From Apostichopus japonicus (lineage: Eukaryota > Echinodermata > Holothuroidea > Aspidochirotida > Stichopodidae), in NCBI RefSeq assembly GCF_037975245.1, contig NC_092574.1, forward strand, positions 27,450,713 to 27,514,712: DNA of 64,000 nt, given 5' to 3'. This document shows positions 25,346 to 35,035 of the stretch, one piece after another. The notes under the pieces were generated by a model. That model saw only the letters and a list, made by a program, of their open reading frames with translations. It did no database searches and had not been told where the DNA came from. Made by a program: the position numbers and the translations under genes. How positions within the stretch are numbered: position 1 is the stretch's first letter; each line of letters opens with the position of its first letter.

Positions 25346-27301
25346 TAAATGAACCTTGTTATTGTTTGATTGTATCTAATGTTTGCAAAATTTTAAGTTG
25401 CATGCTACCAATTGAAACATAATTCTTTCTCTATTAATGGGATATAAATACTTCTCCTTAAAGGGTGTGGAGACTCCCGCACAAAGAAACGTCTCATGCC
25501 GGTTATCTGACCTAGTTTCGAATGCGGTGTAACAGAAGTGTTAGAGACCACCATTGATCCCAGAAAATACACATACAGCTTGCTACCATCTGTAAATAGA
25601 CATTAGTGTACAGTCAATACAAACATCACAGTCAATACCCACAACACAGTGCATATAGCAGCGTGGACATCTCAGGTCTAGATAAAAGATAACAAGGTAT
25701 CAGGTTTCATTACTGTAGACCTGCCTTTTGTAGCGACACAAAAAAACTTCACTTGCAAGCAACGGAAAGTAAACTTTTTCAGAGCGCGGCATGCGGTTTA
25801 GGGCAAGTCTTCAATACCTTTAAATATACTGCATCGGTTGTTGTCACTTGATCATTTGCTTGTGTGTGAGCTAAACAGCTTAAATAATATGTAAAAAAAT
25901 AATACAAACTTTCAAATTGCCAGATATTTACTTGTTCAAAATCATTATCCAATCATGATTTGTTGCTATCCTTGAGTCCATTATTCAGATGATGAGGCAG
26001 ATTCCCTTCAACTCTCCATGATGAAGGTAAAACCTTATATCTTAACCAACTGCCAATGAGTGTCCATTTGAAAGTTTCAAACACACAAGTGCATTGATTA
26101 AAACAAAGACTTTATTGCTGTGGTTGCAGGAACTGGATTTCAGTCTAGTAGTCACTCACCAGGTTTGTCATTATCACAGTCTGCTAACTGTGGCTTTTTA
26201 TGTTAGGAGTTTTTCTTCAGAGCACATGTCACCTTTGATTTGTAAAAAAAGTCCTGAAATTCAGGGAGTTAAAATTTACTGTCTAAAGATAATTTAAAAA
26301 GATTTTTTTAACTTCAATCGTCAATGTGGGTGTCAATTAAGGGAATAAGGAGGTACTGTCGCAACTTTGATAAATGATAGTTGACTGCATCCAAATTAAA
26401 CCAAGGCCTAGGCTATACTTTTGAAGAAGAAAAAATTAGGCTGAATTCATGTTAGCCTAAAAAGGCTAGGTGAATGCTGACAATTAACACAAACCAAGAT
26501 CATTTAACCATTTGGGCACTTGTTTATGGCATACTAAAAGGGTCTCTATAATTAGGCCTGTATGTGTACACAACCCATAAGTTGCCAATGAGTATAGACC
26601 TAGCCTAACTAGTTTAGGCCTAGGCTACTTTGTTTTCCTTAGACCTAGTTTAATTGGGCCTTATACTGTGCCATATTATGTAATGTGCTATAACAGTTGT
26701 AGTTATAGCAAGAATGGTCCAGGTCTAACTTAGCCCAGGCTTAACTTATGCTTCGGGCTTAACTAAGGATTAGGGCTTTACGTGATGCCTAGAGGCTAGC
26801 CCACCCTTTTACATTAAACTAAAAGTGATACTTTTTTAGGCTAGGCATAGCCTAGGCATACAATAACTAGGAATTAGGATAACTGTATGTGCGACTGAAA
26901 CTGCCATGCCTATGATTAGGAGAGCTGGCATAATGAAATCGAATTTGTGGATCGTAAAACGAGAGAGAATAGCCTTGCATGTAATTACAGAAACCAGTCT
27001 GAACGTAAAATTCTCGCATTGCTTGTACATTACTCGTATTACACTAGGGCCTATGGCTAGTAGTAGTATGGGCCTAGGCTACACAGACTTTTTTTCATTA
27101 GATCTCCATCTTGTTCTTTCTACTTCCAAAAAATTCCTCTTCTTTTATGGTCAGTCGGATAATCAAACAACAATATCCATGTTCTGACCGATCGCAGCAT
27201 CCCCAGCACCATTTCTTTCATAATTTCGTACTTTTTTCGTGTACACAAACGATAGTCTATACACTGTGAGTATGCGTGTCGTCTGCTATAAAGTTTTCAA
27301 G
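25346..27301. other. No gene recognised; AGGCCTA-rich low-complexity zone
   Basis: From about 26400 to 27080 the words TAGGCCTA, GCCTAGGC and TTAGGCCTAGGCTA recur on both strands far more densely than elsewhere. This looks like a compositional or decayed-repeat zone. The overlapping frames at 26836-27187 on both strands carry no signature. Confidence 0.5.
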
Positions 27302-27364
27302 TGGACCTATTTTACCACCCTGTGTGGGCGTTTTCCCTCTCGACCAATCCAAATCGGTTACATG

Positions 27365-27395
27365 GTTGGCCAAACTCTCTCTATATACGGCTCTG
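27365..27395 (-). promoter_or_regulatory. 31-bp TATA-containing sequence, copy 2 (inverted)
   Basis: An exact reverse complement of 23152-23182. On the minus strand the spaced partner TAAAATAGGTCCA also recurs (27302-27314), so similarity extends loosely over about 95 bp. If this is a core promoter, it would fire leftward, towards copy 1. No open frame or transcript was recognised on that side. Confidence 0.45.
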
Positions 27396-28423
27396 AACGA
27401 TGACATTAACTCCGCAACTCAAAACCGCAGCAGCCCTACCAAATTACGGAAAATATGGTCGCGTTGGTTGTACAAAAATAAGATCTGAACGATTTTGCCG
27501 AAAAAGATTAGAATTATGAATACTTTTTGCACTGATTCGGTTGAACTTAATCACAGCAGGGCATCATGTTCCCATATGTTTCATGTTAATCCAATGAATG
27601 CGTCCATGTCTGTCAATGTCAATCTATAACCATTAGCAAGAAGTCAAATCAATTGTTTCCTATATCCTCATGGTTTATGAGAAATGCAACAAATGTCCTA
27701 TGACAAGAGTGTAATTGAAGTTGCTTCCCTTTGCAGGATCCGCCTGTGTGCATAGGCTACACAAAAGCTTTGATTTCTTGAGAAAAAAAGGAACCCATAG
27801 ATCTATATAGGTCAATGGAAGATTTGAAACAATATGGAAAGCTACTGCTCTCTTGTATAAATCAAAGTTCAGTTTCAGCCTTCGTAAGAATAAAACAAAG
27901 CCACTGTGCGGGGATGATAAAGCAATTAAAGGATGCTTAATTAAAAATGTTCATCTGTACTTCCCGACAAATTAGGTTCATTAATCCATTGAAAGTTTCC
28001 AAAGGTCTTTACGAAAGAGCAACTACGGCTAAAACGGGATTCAAACAAGTATTTGTGCTTCTGTGTTTTATTCCTGGAAATAAAGCAGGACTTGTAATCT
28101 TGAAATTCATAATCCGAATTCGGTTCTTCCCAATAGTTCTTATGCTCCTCCAATAAAATCAAATACAATTTTCATTTTCATGATATGTTCAAGTTATGGA
28201 ATTATCGAGTTTCTATTGAAATCTCTTTCCGACGTCTTATAGGTTGTAACTGTCTTGTGGTCTCTGCAATACAACCTATTTAATAACATACACTAGGCAA
28301 TTACGTTACCATGGTTACCCAACACGCATCCATGTAGGTTAGTTCGCGGTAAATTATTCGTAAGTTAACATATTTTAAGCGACCGCGGACCTTTGTGTAA
28401 AGCGCAATTGTTTAATTGACCAG
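27396..28423. other. No gene recognised; X-box-like site
   Basis: A GTAACCATGGTAAC string lies on the minus strand at 28305-28318 and fits the RFX X-box consensus GTNRCC-N(0-3)-RGYAAC. Overlapping frames on both strands at 27941-28168 are unrecognised. No supported gene. Confidence 0.4.
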
Positions 28424-28837
28424 AATAAGAACCGAAATAAGCCTATACTGCTTTTAAAATAACCATGAAACTAATGGAACATCAATTTTCATATACGTTA
28501 ATATTGTTAATGACTACATTAATGTTAACCTTTTCTTCTCTTTTCTTTTCTATTCTTTAGATTCTTCTCTTTTTCCTTTGCCCTCTTCTTTCCCAACTAA
28601 ACGCAAGGTCACTTCATTGTATACAAAGCAGTTGAAATGCATCATCAATTCTTCTCTCGTTTTTGAAGCCAGACTGTGATTCATTGTAACTACTTTCACT
28701 CCATGTATGAAGATTTTTTACAAAGGACATAGAGGAGTGTTAAAGGCACTTCCTTTGCTTAGTAATGATGAATAGGCCTAACTATCCCAACAAAGACACC
28801 ATTATCTGCTTAATACGTAAATATATGCACATATAAG
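28424..28837 (+). repeat. Dispersed ~0.4-kb duplication, copy 1
   Basis: This segment and 34037-34469 share near-identical sequence from AATTGACCAGAATAAGAACC to ATGCACATATAAG, in the same orientation 5.6 kb apart. Differences are scattered substitutions and short indels. It contains a long pyrimidine tract ending TTCTTTAG that resembles a splice acceptor. No coding capacity or transposon ends were recognised. Confidence 0.9.
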
Positions 28838-29093
28838 CAATAAAAAAAGAAATAATTGCATTTCATGAATATCTAGTAATTCTCTATATTTCTTATCACC
28901 CCTATACCCCAACAGCAAAAAAATATTAACAATTCATGGAATCATGAAACACTCTGCACAAATCCATGACCCTTTAATCATCTGAGGTTCATCAAAAAAA
29001 GTGACTGGACTACATAGTCAAATACAAAGACTATTAGCAAAAAGTGAAAAATCTACTGGAAAAAGCCTATGTTGGCAAATATGTACAAGTTAC
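28838..29093. other. No gene recognised
   Basis: AT-rich sequence between the dispersed duplication and the palindrome. I see nothing that can be supported. Confidence 0.5.
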
Positions 29094-29184
29094 AGGGCCT
29101 GACGTTTCGATTCTAACATATCTTCTTCAGAGGCTACGGTCAGCCTGTGAAGAAGATCCTGCTAGAATCGAAACATCATGCCCT
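29094..29184. mobile_element. Penelope-like-type palindrome with hammerhead-like core
   Basis: The 91-nt inverted repeat has outer arms AGGGCCTGACGTTTCGATTC.. and ..GAATCGAAACATCATGCCCT, and inner arms TCTTCTTCAGAGGCT and AGCCTGTGAAGAAGA. The minus strand carries CTGAAGA (29130-29124) and CGAAAC (29109-29104), the order of a hammerhead core (CUGANGA, stem II, GAAA). Stem II is weak (GAT/ATC only). Such motifs are known from terminal repeats of Penelope-like retroelements. This copy looks decayed and no reverse transcriptase frame is adjacent. Confidence 0.5.
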
Positions 29185-30365
29185 CTAACTACAGAAACCA
29201 ATTTAGGTCAGTTCTTCAGATGCGACAAAAACATTTAATGATATATTTGCAGAGTAGTACAGGTTTGTCGAAAGCAAATGGTGTTTAATGTCATCCAAGG
29301 ATGCCATGTTACTCAAATAAAGTTAACAGAACATGTTTTGGTTGAGTTATTATACTTTATAAAACAAGAGATTAACATAAAATTAATGCCTACATTGAAG
29401 AACTGACGTCATCATTAATTAGTCTTGAAGGATTATTTCAGAGATTAGGGTAAGTGAATATCTTGCAAGTCGGAATAAATATCGAAACATTACCAGCACT
29501 CATTTGTGTGTTTTTTTTTAACTATAACATAGCAAGACAAATAGTGTGACTAAAGTCATACTTTAAGTGGATGTTCTACCGTTACGTGTGAGAAGGAGAG
29601 TAAGGTTAGGGGGGCAGGCACCAGGTATCAAATCTCTAGGTTGGAGGAATACCGTAAAAAAAATTAAAAGTGCCAAGGCGATACGAGATAAGTTGTCAAT
29701 CTACCCCTCATAAATTATCGGAGCATAAGACTAAGGACAAGCAACAAACTTAAAGTGTTCATGTTATGTCCCCCTCTATAGAATCCATGGATATAACTTT
29801 AGCCATAAATTCGCAAACTGTTTATTTACAAGATTGCGTACCACAACTCATAGCCCGAGCAGGTTTTCGTTAAAAGACGTTTTGTGGTTACTTTGGTCGA
29901 TTATGACCCTTTATGATCCGATTATGGTCGATTATGACCCTATTTAAGAGAGTAATAACGTAAATACGTTGACTTACCGCAATTTAGAAAATATGTCCAG
30001 AAGACTCAAACCTGTCAACAAAAGAACAAAATTAGATTGAAACTTCCAGAAAAAGAAGAAGTGAAAACAAACAGAGCAAAACCCATCCCTAAATCGAACC
30101 CTATTGAACCCAAATGAATGTAGTCAGTAACGAACACGGACAGACATTTTTGTGGGGAGAAAAGCATTTACGAGCAGTGTAAATATCACGTACATCCTAT
30201 TCTCTATCAAGCTTCTTTATGAGTATCGTTATAGAGTATGGTTAACGGAATTAAAACAGCGAGAAAGAAGTGTTTGTAAACGATCGACGATAACACGCAA
30301 GGTATGCTAGAAGGTTTGGCGTATTGATGTACTCTCGTCGACTAAAATGGTTCTTCCTAACGCAG
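29185..30365. other. No gene recognised; one 16-bp duplication
   Basis: GGTCGATTATGACCCT occurs twice, at about 29896 and 29926. Otherwise AT-rich DNA without supported features. Confidence 0.5.
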
Positions 30366-30719
30366 GATGGGAGTTTTATTGAGGAGACCAATCATTCACC
30401 CGGGGCTAGTGAAGCATGTGTGGGGATGGGAGTTTTATTGAGGAGACCAATCATTCACCCGGGGCTAGTGAAGCATGTGTGGGGATGGGAGTTTTATTGA
30501 GGAGACCAATCATTCACCCGGGGCTAGTGAAGCATGTGTGGGGATGGGAGTTTTATTGAGGAGACCAATCATTCACCCGGGGCTAGTGAAGCATGTGTGG
30601 GGATGGGAGTTTTATTGAGGAGACCAATCATTCACCCGGGGCTAGTGAAGCATGTGTGGGGATGGGAGTTTTATTGAGGAGACCAATCATTCACCCGGGG
30701 CTAGTGAAGCATGTGTGGG
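30366..30719. repeat. Six near-identical copies of a 59-bp tandem repeat
   Basis: Units start at 30366, 30425, 30484, 30543, 30602 and 30661 with GATGGGAGTTTTATTGAGGA and end GAAGCATGTGTGGG. I see no substitutions between units, so expansion or homogenisation is recent. The period is not divisible by three, so the frame shifts each unit and coding is not expected. Confidence 0.95.
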
Positions 30720-31142
30720 ATATAGTATGTTGTTTGGTTTTAACCTTCGCGGTTGTGCGAATCGCTGATGGAATTTAATCCATTTATTTATCTACCTGGT
30801 ACTGTTTTCTCCCCATATTTCAGGATTAAATTGCTTATGCAATGTTTTATTGAGAATACTTCAGCAATTCCATGGAATTAGAGTATTCAAAGCGCCTGTT
30901 TAGTGGATGGCGCTATATACGTTTAATATATGGCGCTGTACGTTTATCTTAATAGAGAATACAGCGACCGTATTTTTGTTGGATTTCTTACAATAATCTC
31001 CTTGCAATAAATAATCAACAACTCATTTGAGAGAAAGGAATACAAAGTTTCAAGAGCTTGAACAAGCTGCATGGGGTTGGCTAAGTGCTAGATTATGACG
31101 TCATATCAGGTATAACAGCTGAAGCCAATCAAGATATCCTCA
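30720..31142. other. No gene recognised
   Basis: Region downstream (in gene sense) of the formin exon and presumably part of the next intron. GTGGATGGCGCTATATACGT and ATATGGCGCTGTACGT form a short imperfect repeat at about 30903-30945. Confidence 0.45.
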
Positions 31143-31219
31143 GCTGTTAACTCGTTCCTCAACTTAGATATCCTTACCTGTTAAGTCTTGTTTTTCCTTA
31201 CCTGTTAACTCGTTCCTCA
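31143..31219 (-). repeat. Micro-duplication creating tandem splice donors
   Basis: The end of the formin exon is partly copied downstream. The 18-nt string CTGTTAACTCGTTCCTCA occurs on the plus strand at 31143-31160 and again at 31202-31219. TTAACAGGTAAGGA-type donor sequence occurs twice, with GT at 31200-31201 and at 31176-31177. The two donors are 24 nt apart, so using the second keeps the reading frame. Whether both are used cannot be told from sequence. Confidence 0.7.
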
Positions 31220-31361
31220 GCTTGATCCGTTCCTGGATGTCTTCTGTAGCTTGTAAAATATGATTCGTAAAGGCAACTAAGCTGGATTTATAAGTAGCAT
31301 CTTCGGCTTTTCCTAATTCTTCTACAATAAGATCAAATCGGTTGCTTTTCTTGCACGATTC
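31202..31361 (-). CDS. INF2: INF2-type formin, DID/FH3 domain exon (downstream exon)
   Basis: This 160-bp minus-strand exon has an acceptor after a T-rich tract ending GGCAAACAG (AG at 31362-31363) and a donor ACAG|GTAAGG (GT at 31200-31201). It reads ESCKKSN, then RFDLIVEELGKAEDATYK, then SSLVAFTNHILQATED, then IQERIKLRNELT, and ends in phase 1. INF2 proteins carry the matching stretch after the previous exon: HYK-x-x-C...RF...NEL..., then LL..INA..., then LR..LRNEF.GL. The peptide joins the exon at 53678-53793 exactly, with no missing residues. It is part of the armadillo-like DID that controls autoinhibition. A second donor 24 nt further on (GT at 31176-31177) would add eight in-frame residues, GKEKQDLT. 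No downstream exon was recognised below 31176, so the rest of the gene probably lies past the left edge of the window. Confidence 0.85.
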
Positions 31362-31644
31362 CTGTTTGCCATAACAAAACAAAAAGTAGAAATGAAGTGA
31401 AATGATTACATAAAAGCCAATGTGCAGAAATGTAAACTTAACTTATAGAGCGTAGAATTGTGCAAGGATAACAAATACATGAATGTAAGTAAAACATGTT
31501 TTCTCTTGAATAGTTGTTAATTATTCTACTAAACCTGTTGAAAGGAAAGCGGTTCCGACATTACATATGTTTACCTATCAGATGAAAAGTAACACTTGAT
31601 TTTCTGCAAACATTTTAGGGTGGCAGACGCTGCACCTCTGGGGA

Positions 31645-31996
31645 CAAGGGCGGCGGAAGCACTTTTAATCTGGGGGGGGGGGCACCGACATCAAAGGGCA
31701 CTTTGCAGAAATTCGATTGGACTGATGCAGCCTTATATTTAGTAGCCTTTTTAACTCTTATTGTATTATCTTATTTGCGTATACACATCACTCCATCAAC
31801 GACCCCAATTTTTTGGTTTTACAAACCCCTCAGATGGCTGGAAACGGCCCTTCCCGAGTGTTCATTCTGGTTCCCTGGCCTCTTGCTAACTTGAGACACC
31901 TCAATTTTTATGTAGAAAAAGGGCACATTTTTAACCTGAGGAAAAGTGGGGGGGCACGTGAGCCCTGTGCCCCCCCCCCCGGTTCCGCCGCCCTTG
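31645..31996. mobile_element. Non-autonomous hAT element (MITE, 352 bp) with perfect target duplication
   Basis: The ends are exact 14-bp inverted repeats, CAAGGGCGGCGGAA at 31645-31658 and its complement at 31983-31996. They are flanked by a perfect 8-bp duplication TCTGGGGA (31637-31644 and 31997-32004). An 8-bp target duplication and a short CA-starting terminal repeat are hallmarks of hAT transposons. The interior has G-run and C-run blocks near the ends and no transposase. The intact duplication suggests a fairly recent insertion, in the formin intron. Confidence 0.88.
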
Positions 31997-32486
31997 TCTG
32001 GGGAGTGGTAGAGATTTTTCCGAGCGATGTAGCTACAATATTCAGCAAGAATCAATGCGCAATTACTTTCACATCTCTTTGGGGTTTTTTTCTGGTGTGT
32101 AGAAGAAGGCATTAAAATAATCCATTCATGCCCCGAATCTTTTGCCATAGGTCCTCCGTGTGGGGAAGTTTGGGTTTGACCAATTAGTTTACATGCTGAA
32201 TTGACTTCGCGTATACAAGGATCACATTTGTTTTGCGTTAAATTCAACAGAAGTATATATAGGCCTACATCATCTGCCGGTGATGGTGGGTAATTAGCCA
32301 TACACTGTATCATGCAAGAGTTGTGCCAAGCAGTAACTAGCATAGATTAAGAATATGCCAGACAATGTAATCATTTAATGGTAATATGACTTCAGGCGTC
32401 TTTACGTCACAGACTGCTTACGAAAGCGGAAAGTTATACATCGACTCGAATGTATCAGCATCATGGATGTAGATTAATGTTCTCGG
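31997..32486. other. No gene recognised
   Basis: Includes the right copy of the 8-bp target duplication. The 174-codon minus-strand frame at 31819-32343 runs through the MITE into this region and has no known domain; it is treated as a chance frame. Confidence 0.45.
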
Positions 32487-33418
32487 TATGGAAGAAATAC
32501 TTCCATGGTCCCAGTATGGAAGTAATACTTCCATGGTCTCAGCATGGAAGTAATACTTCCATGGTCTCAGTATGGAAGTAATACTTCCATGGTCTCAGTG
32601 TGGAAGTAATACGACCATGGCAGTATGGAAGTAATACTTCCATGGTCCCAGTATGTAAGTAATACTTCCTCTTGTCTCAGTATGGAAGTAATACTTCCAT
32701 GGTCTCAGTATGGGAATAATACTTCCATGGTCGCCGTATGGAAGTAAAACTTCCATGGTCCCAGTATGGAAGTAATACTTCCATGGTCTCAGTGTGGAAG
32801 TAATACGACCATGGCAGTATGGAAGTAATACTTCCATGGTCCCAGTATGTAAGTAATACTTCCTCTTGTCTCAGTATGGAAGTAATACTTCCATGGTCTC
32901 AGAATGGGAGTAGTACTTCCATGGTCTCAGTATGGAAGTAATACTTCCATGGCTGTATGAAAGTAATACTTCCATGGTATCAGTATGGAAGTAATGCTGC
33001 CATGGTATCAGTATGAAAGTAATACGTCCATGGCTGTATGAAAGTAATACTTCCATGGTCTCAGTATGGGAATAATGCTTCCATGGTCTCAGATGGAAGT
33101 AATACTTCCATGGTCTCAGTATGGAAGTAATACTTCCATGGTCTCAGTATGGGAATAATACTTCCATGGTCTCAGTATGGAAGTAATACTTCCATGGTCT
33201 CAGTATGGCAGTAGTACTTCCATGGCCTTAGTATGGAAGTAATACTTCCATGGTATCAGTATGAAAGTAATACGTCCATGGCTGTATGAAAGTAATATTT
33301 CCATGGTCTCAGTATGGGAATAATACTTCCATGGTCTCAGTATGGAAGAAATACTTCCATGGTCTCAGTATGGCAGTAGTACTTCCATGGCCTTAGTATG
33401 GAAGTAATACTTCCATGG
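32487..33418. repeat. 28-bp palindromic satellite, ~33 copies
   Basis: The unit is TATGGAAGTAATACTTCCAT plus GGTCTCAG. Each unit contains the palindrome TGGAAGTA-A-TACTTCCA and most carry CCATGG. A variant-rich block recurs about 194 bp apart (near 32599 and 32793), showing multi-unit duplication. Minus-strand frames (MEVLLPY repeats) are artefacts. The palindrome resembles the hairpins at 2185, 3215 and 56554. Confidence 0.95.
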
Positions 33419-34036
33419 CAGAAACGTGCTGTTAGTTGTCACTTGCAAAATGTTTCTCTTTTTTTTTCTAATCAGCGATCGTGGTTTCATTCAGTATCAA
33501 ATGTCACACAAAAAGACAACACAACATTGATCAGATGAAAAATATAAACAAACACTCCCTGGGTTAAAGCAGCATTTAGGACTTCCGTGCGCGAGAACAA
33601 ATAGTTAAACTTGTACTAGTTTATAGATTACAAATGCCCCGAGAACTAATGCGATTAGTATGAATATGTCGAGTACAAATCCACGAGTGCGAGTACCGAT
33701 CTACGAGTGCGAGTGTAGCTACTAACAATATCAATCGCCACAAAGTTGTGAGACTTTTAAGACGACACAGATATGACGAGGAGGTGGGCGGGGATACAGC
33801 ACCTGAAACCAGTATGAATAAGGGGACATGGAAGAAGTGTATTCTCAAGAGGGTATTCTTAAGACCTCAAATGAGAGTGGATGGAGCTCGGGGACATACA
33901 TTTAATGACCTGACTTGGTTCTAGGTGCGGAGATGCTGAAACGAAAGCCAGCGGGGATGGATTTTGTGCAGTTGGTTATGGAAGTCGATAAGAATTTGTA
34001 AAGGAAAAAAAAATCGCATTAGCCTATGTCATAGGA
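33419..34036. other. No gene recognised
   Basis: Contains a small CCACGAGTGCGAGTAC / CTACGAGTGCGAGTG direct repeat near 33685-33715. Nothing else is supported. Confidence 0.5.
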
Positions 34037-34469
34037 AATTGACCAGAATAAGAACCTTAATAGGCCACCTGCTTTAAAATAACCATGAAACTAATGGAAC
34101 ATCAATTTTCATATACGTTAATATTGTTAATGACTACATTGATGTAAACCTTACTTCTCTTTTCTTTTCTATTCTTTAGATTCTTCTCTTCTTCATTTGC
34201 CCTCTTCTTTCCCAACTAAACGCAAGGTCATTGCATTGTATACAAAGCAGTTGAAATGCATCGTCAATTCTTCTCTCGTCTTTGAAGCCAGTCTATTTGG
34301 CTAGACTATAATCATTGTAACTACTTTCATTCCAGGTAGATGACGATTTTTACAAAGGACGTATAGGAACGTTCAAGACATTCCCTTGGCTTCGTAATGA
34401 TGTATAGGCCTAACTGTCCTATCAAAGACACCATTATCTGCTAAGTACGTAAATATATGCACATATAAG
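34037..34469 (+). repeat. Dispersed ~0.4-kb duplication, copy 2
   Basis: Second copy of the repeat at 28424-28837, inside the formin intron. It is slightly longer, with a short extra segment around CTATTTGGCTAGACTATAAT. It keeps the same pyrimidine tract and TTCTTTAG. Confidence 0.9.
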
Positions 34470-34520
34470 TATTCAAGATCTTTCCAAATAAAAAGACAGA
34501 TGTGAACTGATAATTTGGTA

Positions 34521-35035
34521 TACTACCATGTCAGACGAATACCAAGCTCTGTAACTAAGGGATGAGGTTATACATGAAGTCACGTACTATCATGTCAGAC
34601 GACTACCAAGCTCTGTAACTAAGGGATGGGGTTACATGAAGTCACGTACTACCAAGTCAGACGAATACCAAGCTCGGTAACTAAGGAATATAGTTACATA
34701 AGTCACGTACTATCATGTCAGACGACTACCAAGCTCTGTAACTAAGGGATGGGGTTACATGAAGTCACGTACTACCAAGTCAGACGAATACCAAGCTCGG
34801 TAACTAAGGAATATAGTTACATAAGTCACGTACTATCATGTCAGACGACTACCAAGCTCTGTAACTAAGGGATGGGGTTACATGAAGTCACGTACTACCA
34901 AGTCAGACGAATACCAAGCTCTGTAACTAAGGAATATAGTTACATAAGTCACGTACTATCATGTCGGACGACTAACAAGGTCGGTAACTAAAGAATGATG
35001 TTACATAAGTCACGTACTAAACTATGCCAGACGAA
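34521..35035. repeat. ~62-bp tandem array with alternating units
   Basis: About eight units begin ACTATCATGTCAGACG or ACTACCAAGTCAGACG and end AAGTCACGT. The two types (62 and 61 bp) alternate, making a ~123-bp dimer the real repeat. One dimer recurs nearly unchanged at least twice. The array is in the formin intron. Confidence 0.92.

Noticed and set aside
31819-32343. A 174-codon minus-strand frame
   Set aside because: It starts outside the hAT MITE and reads through its GC-rich end. The peptide has no family signature.
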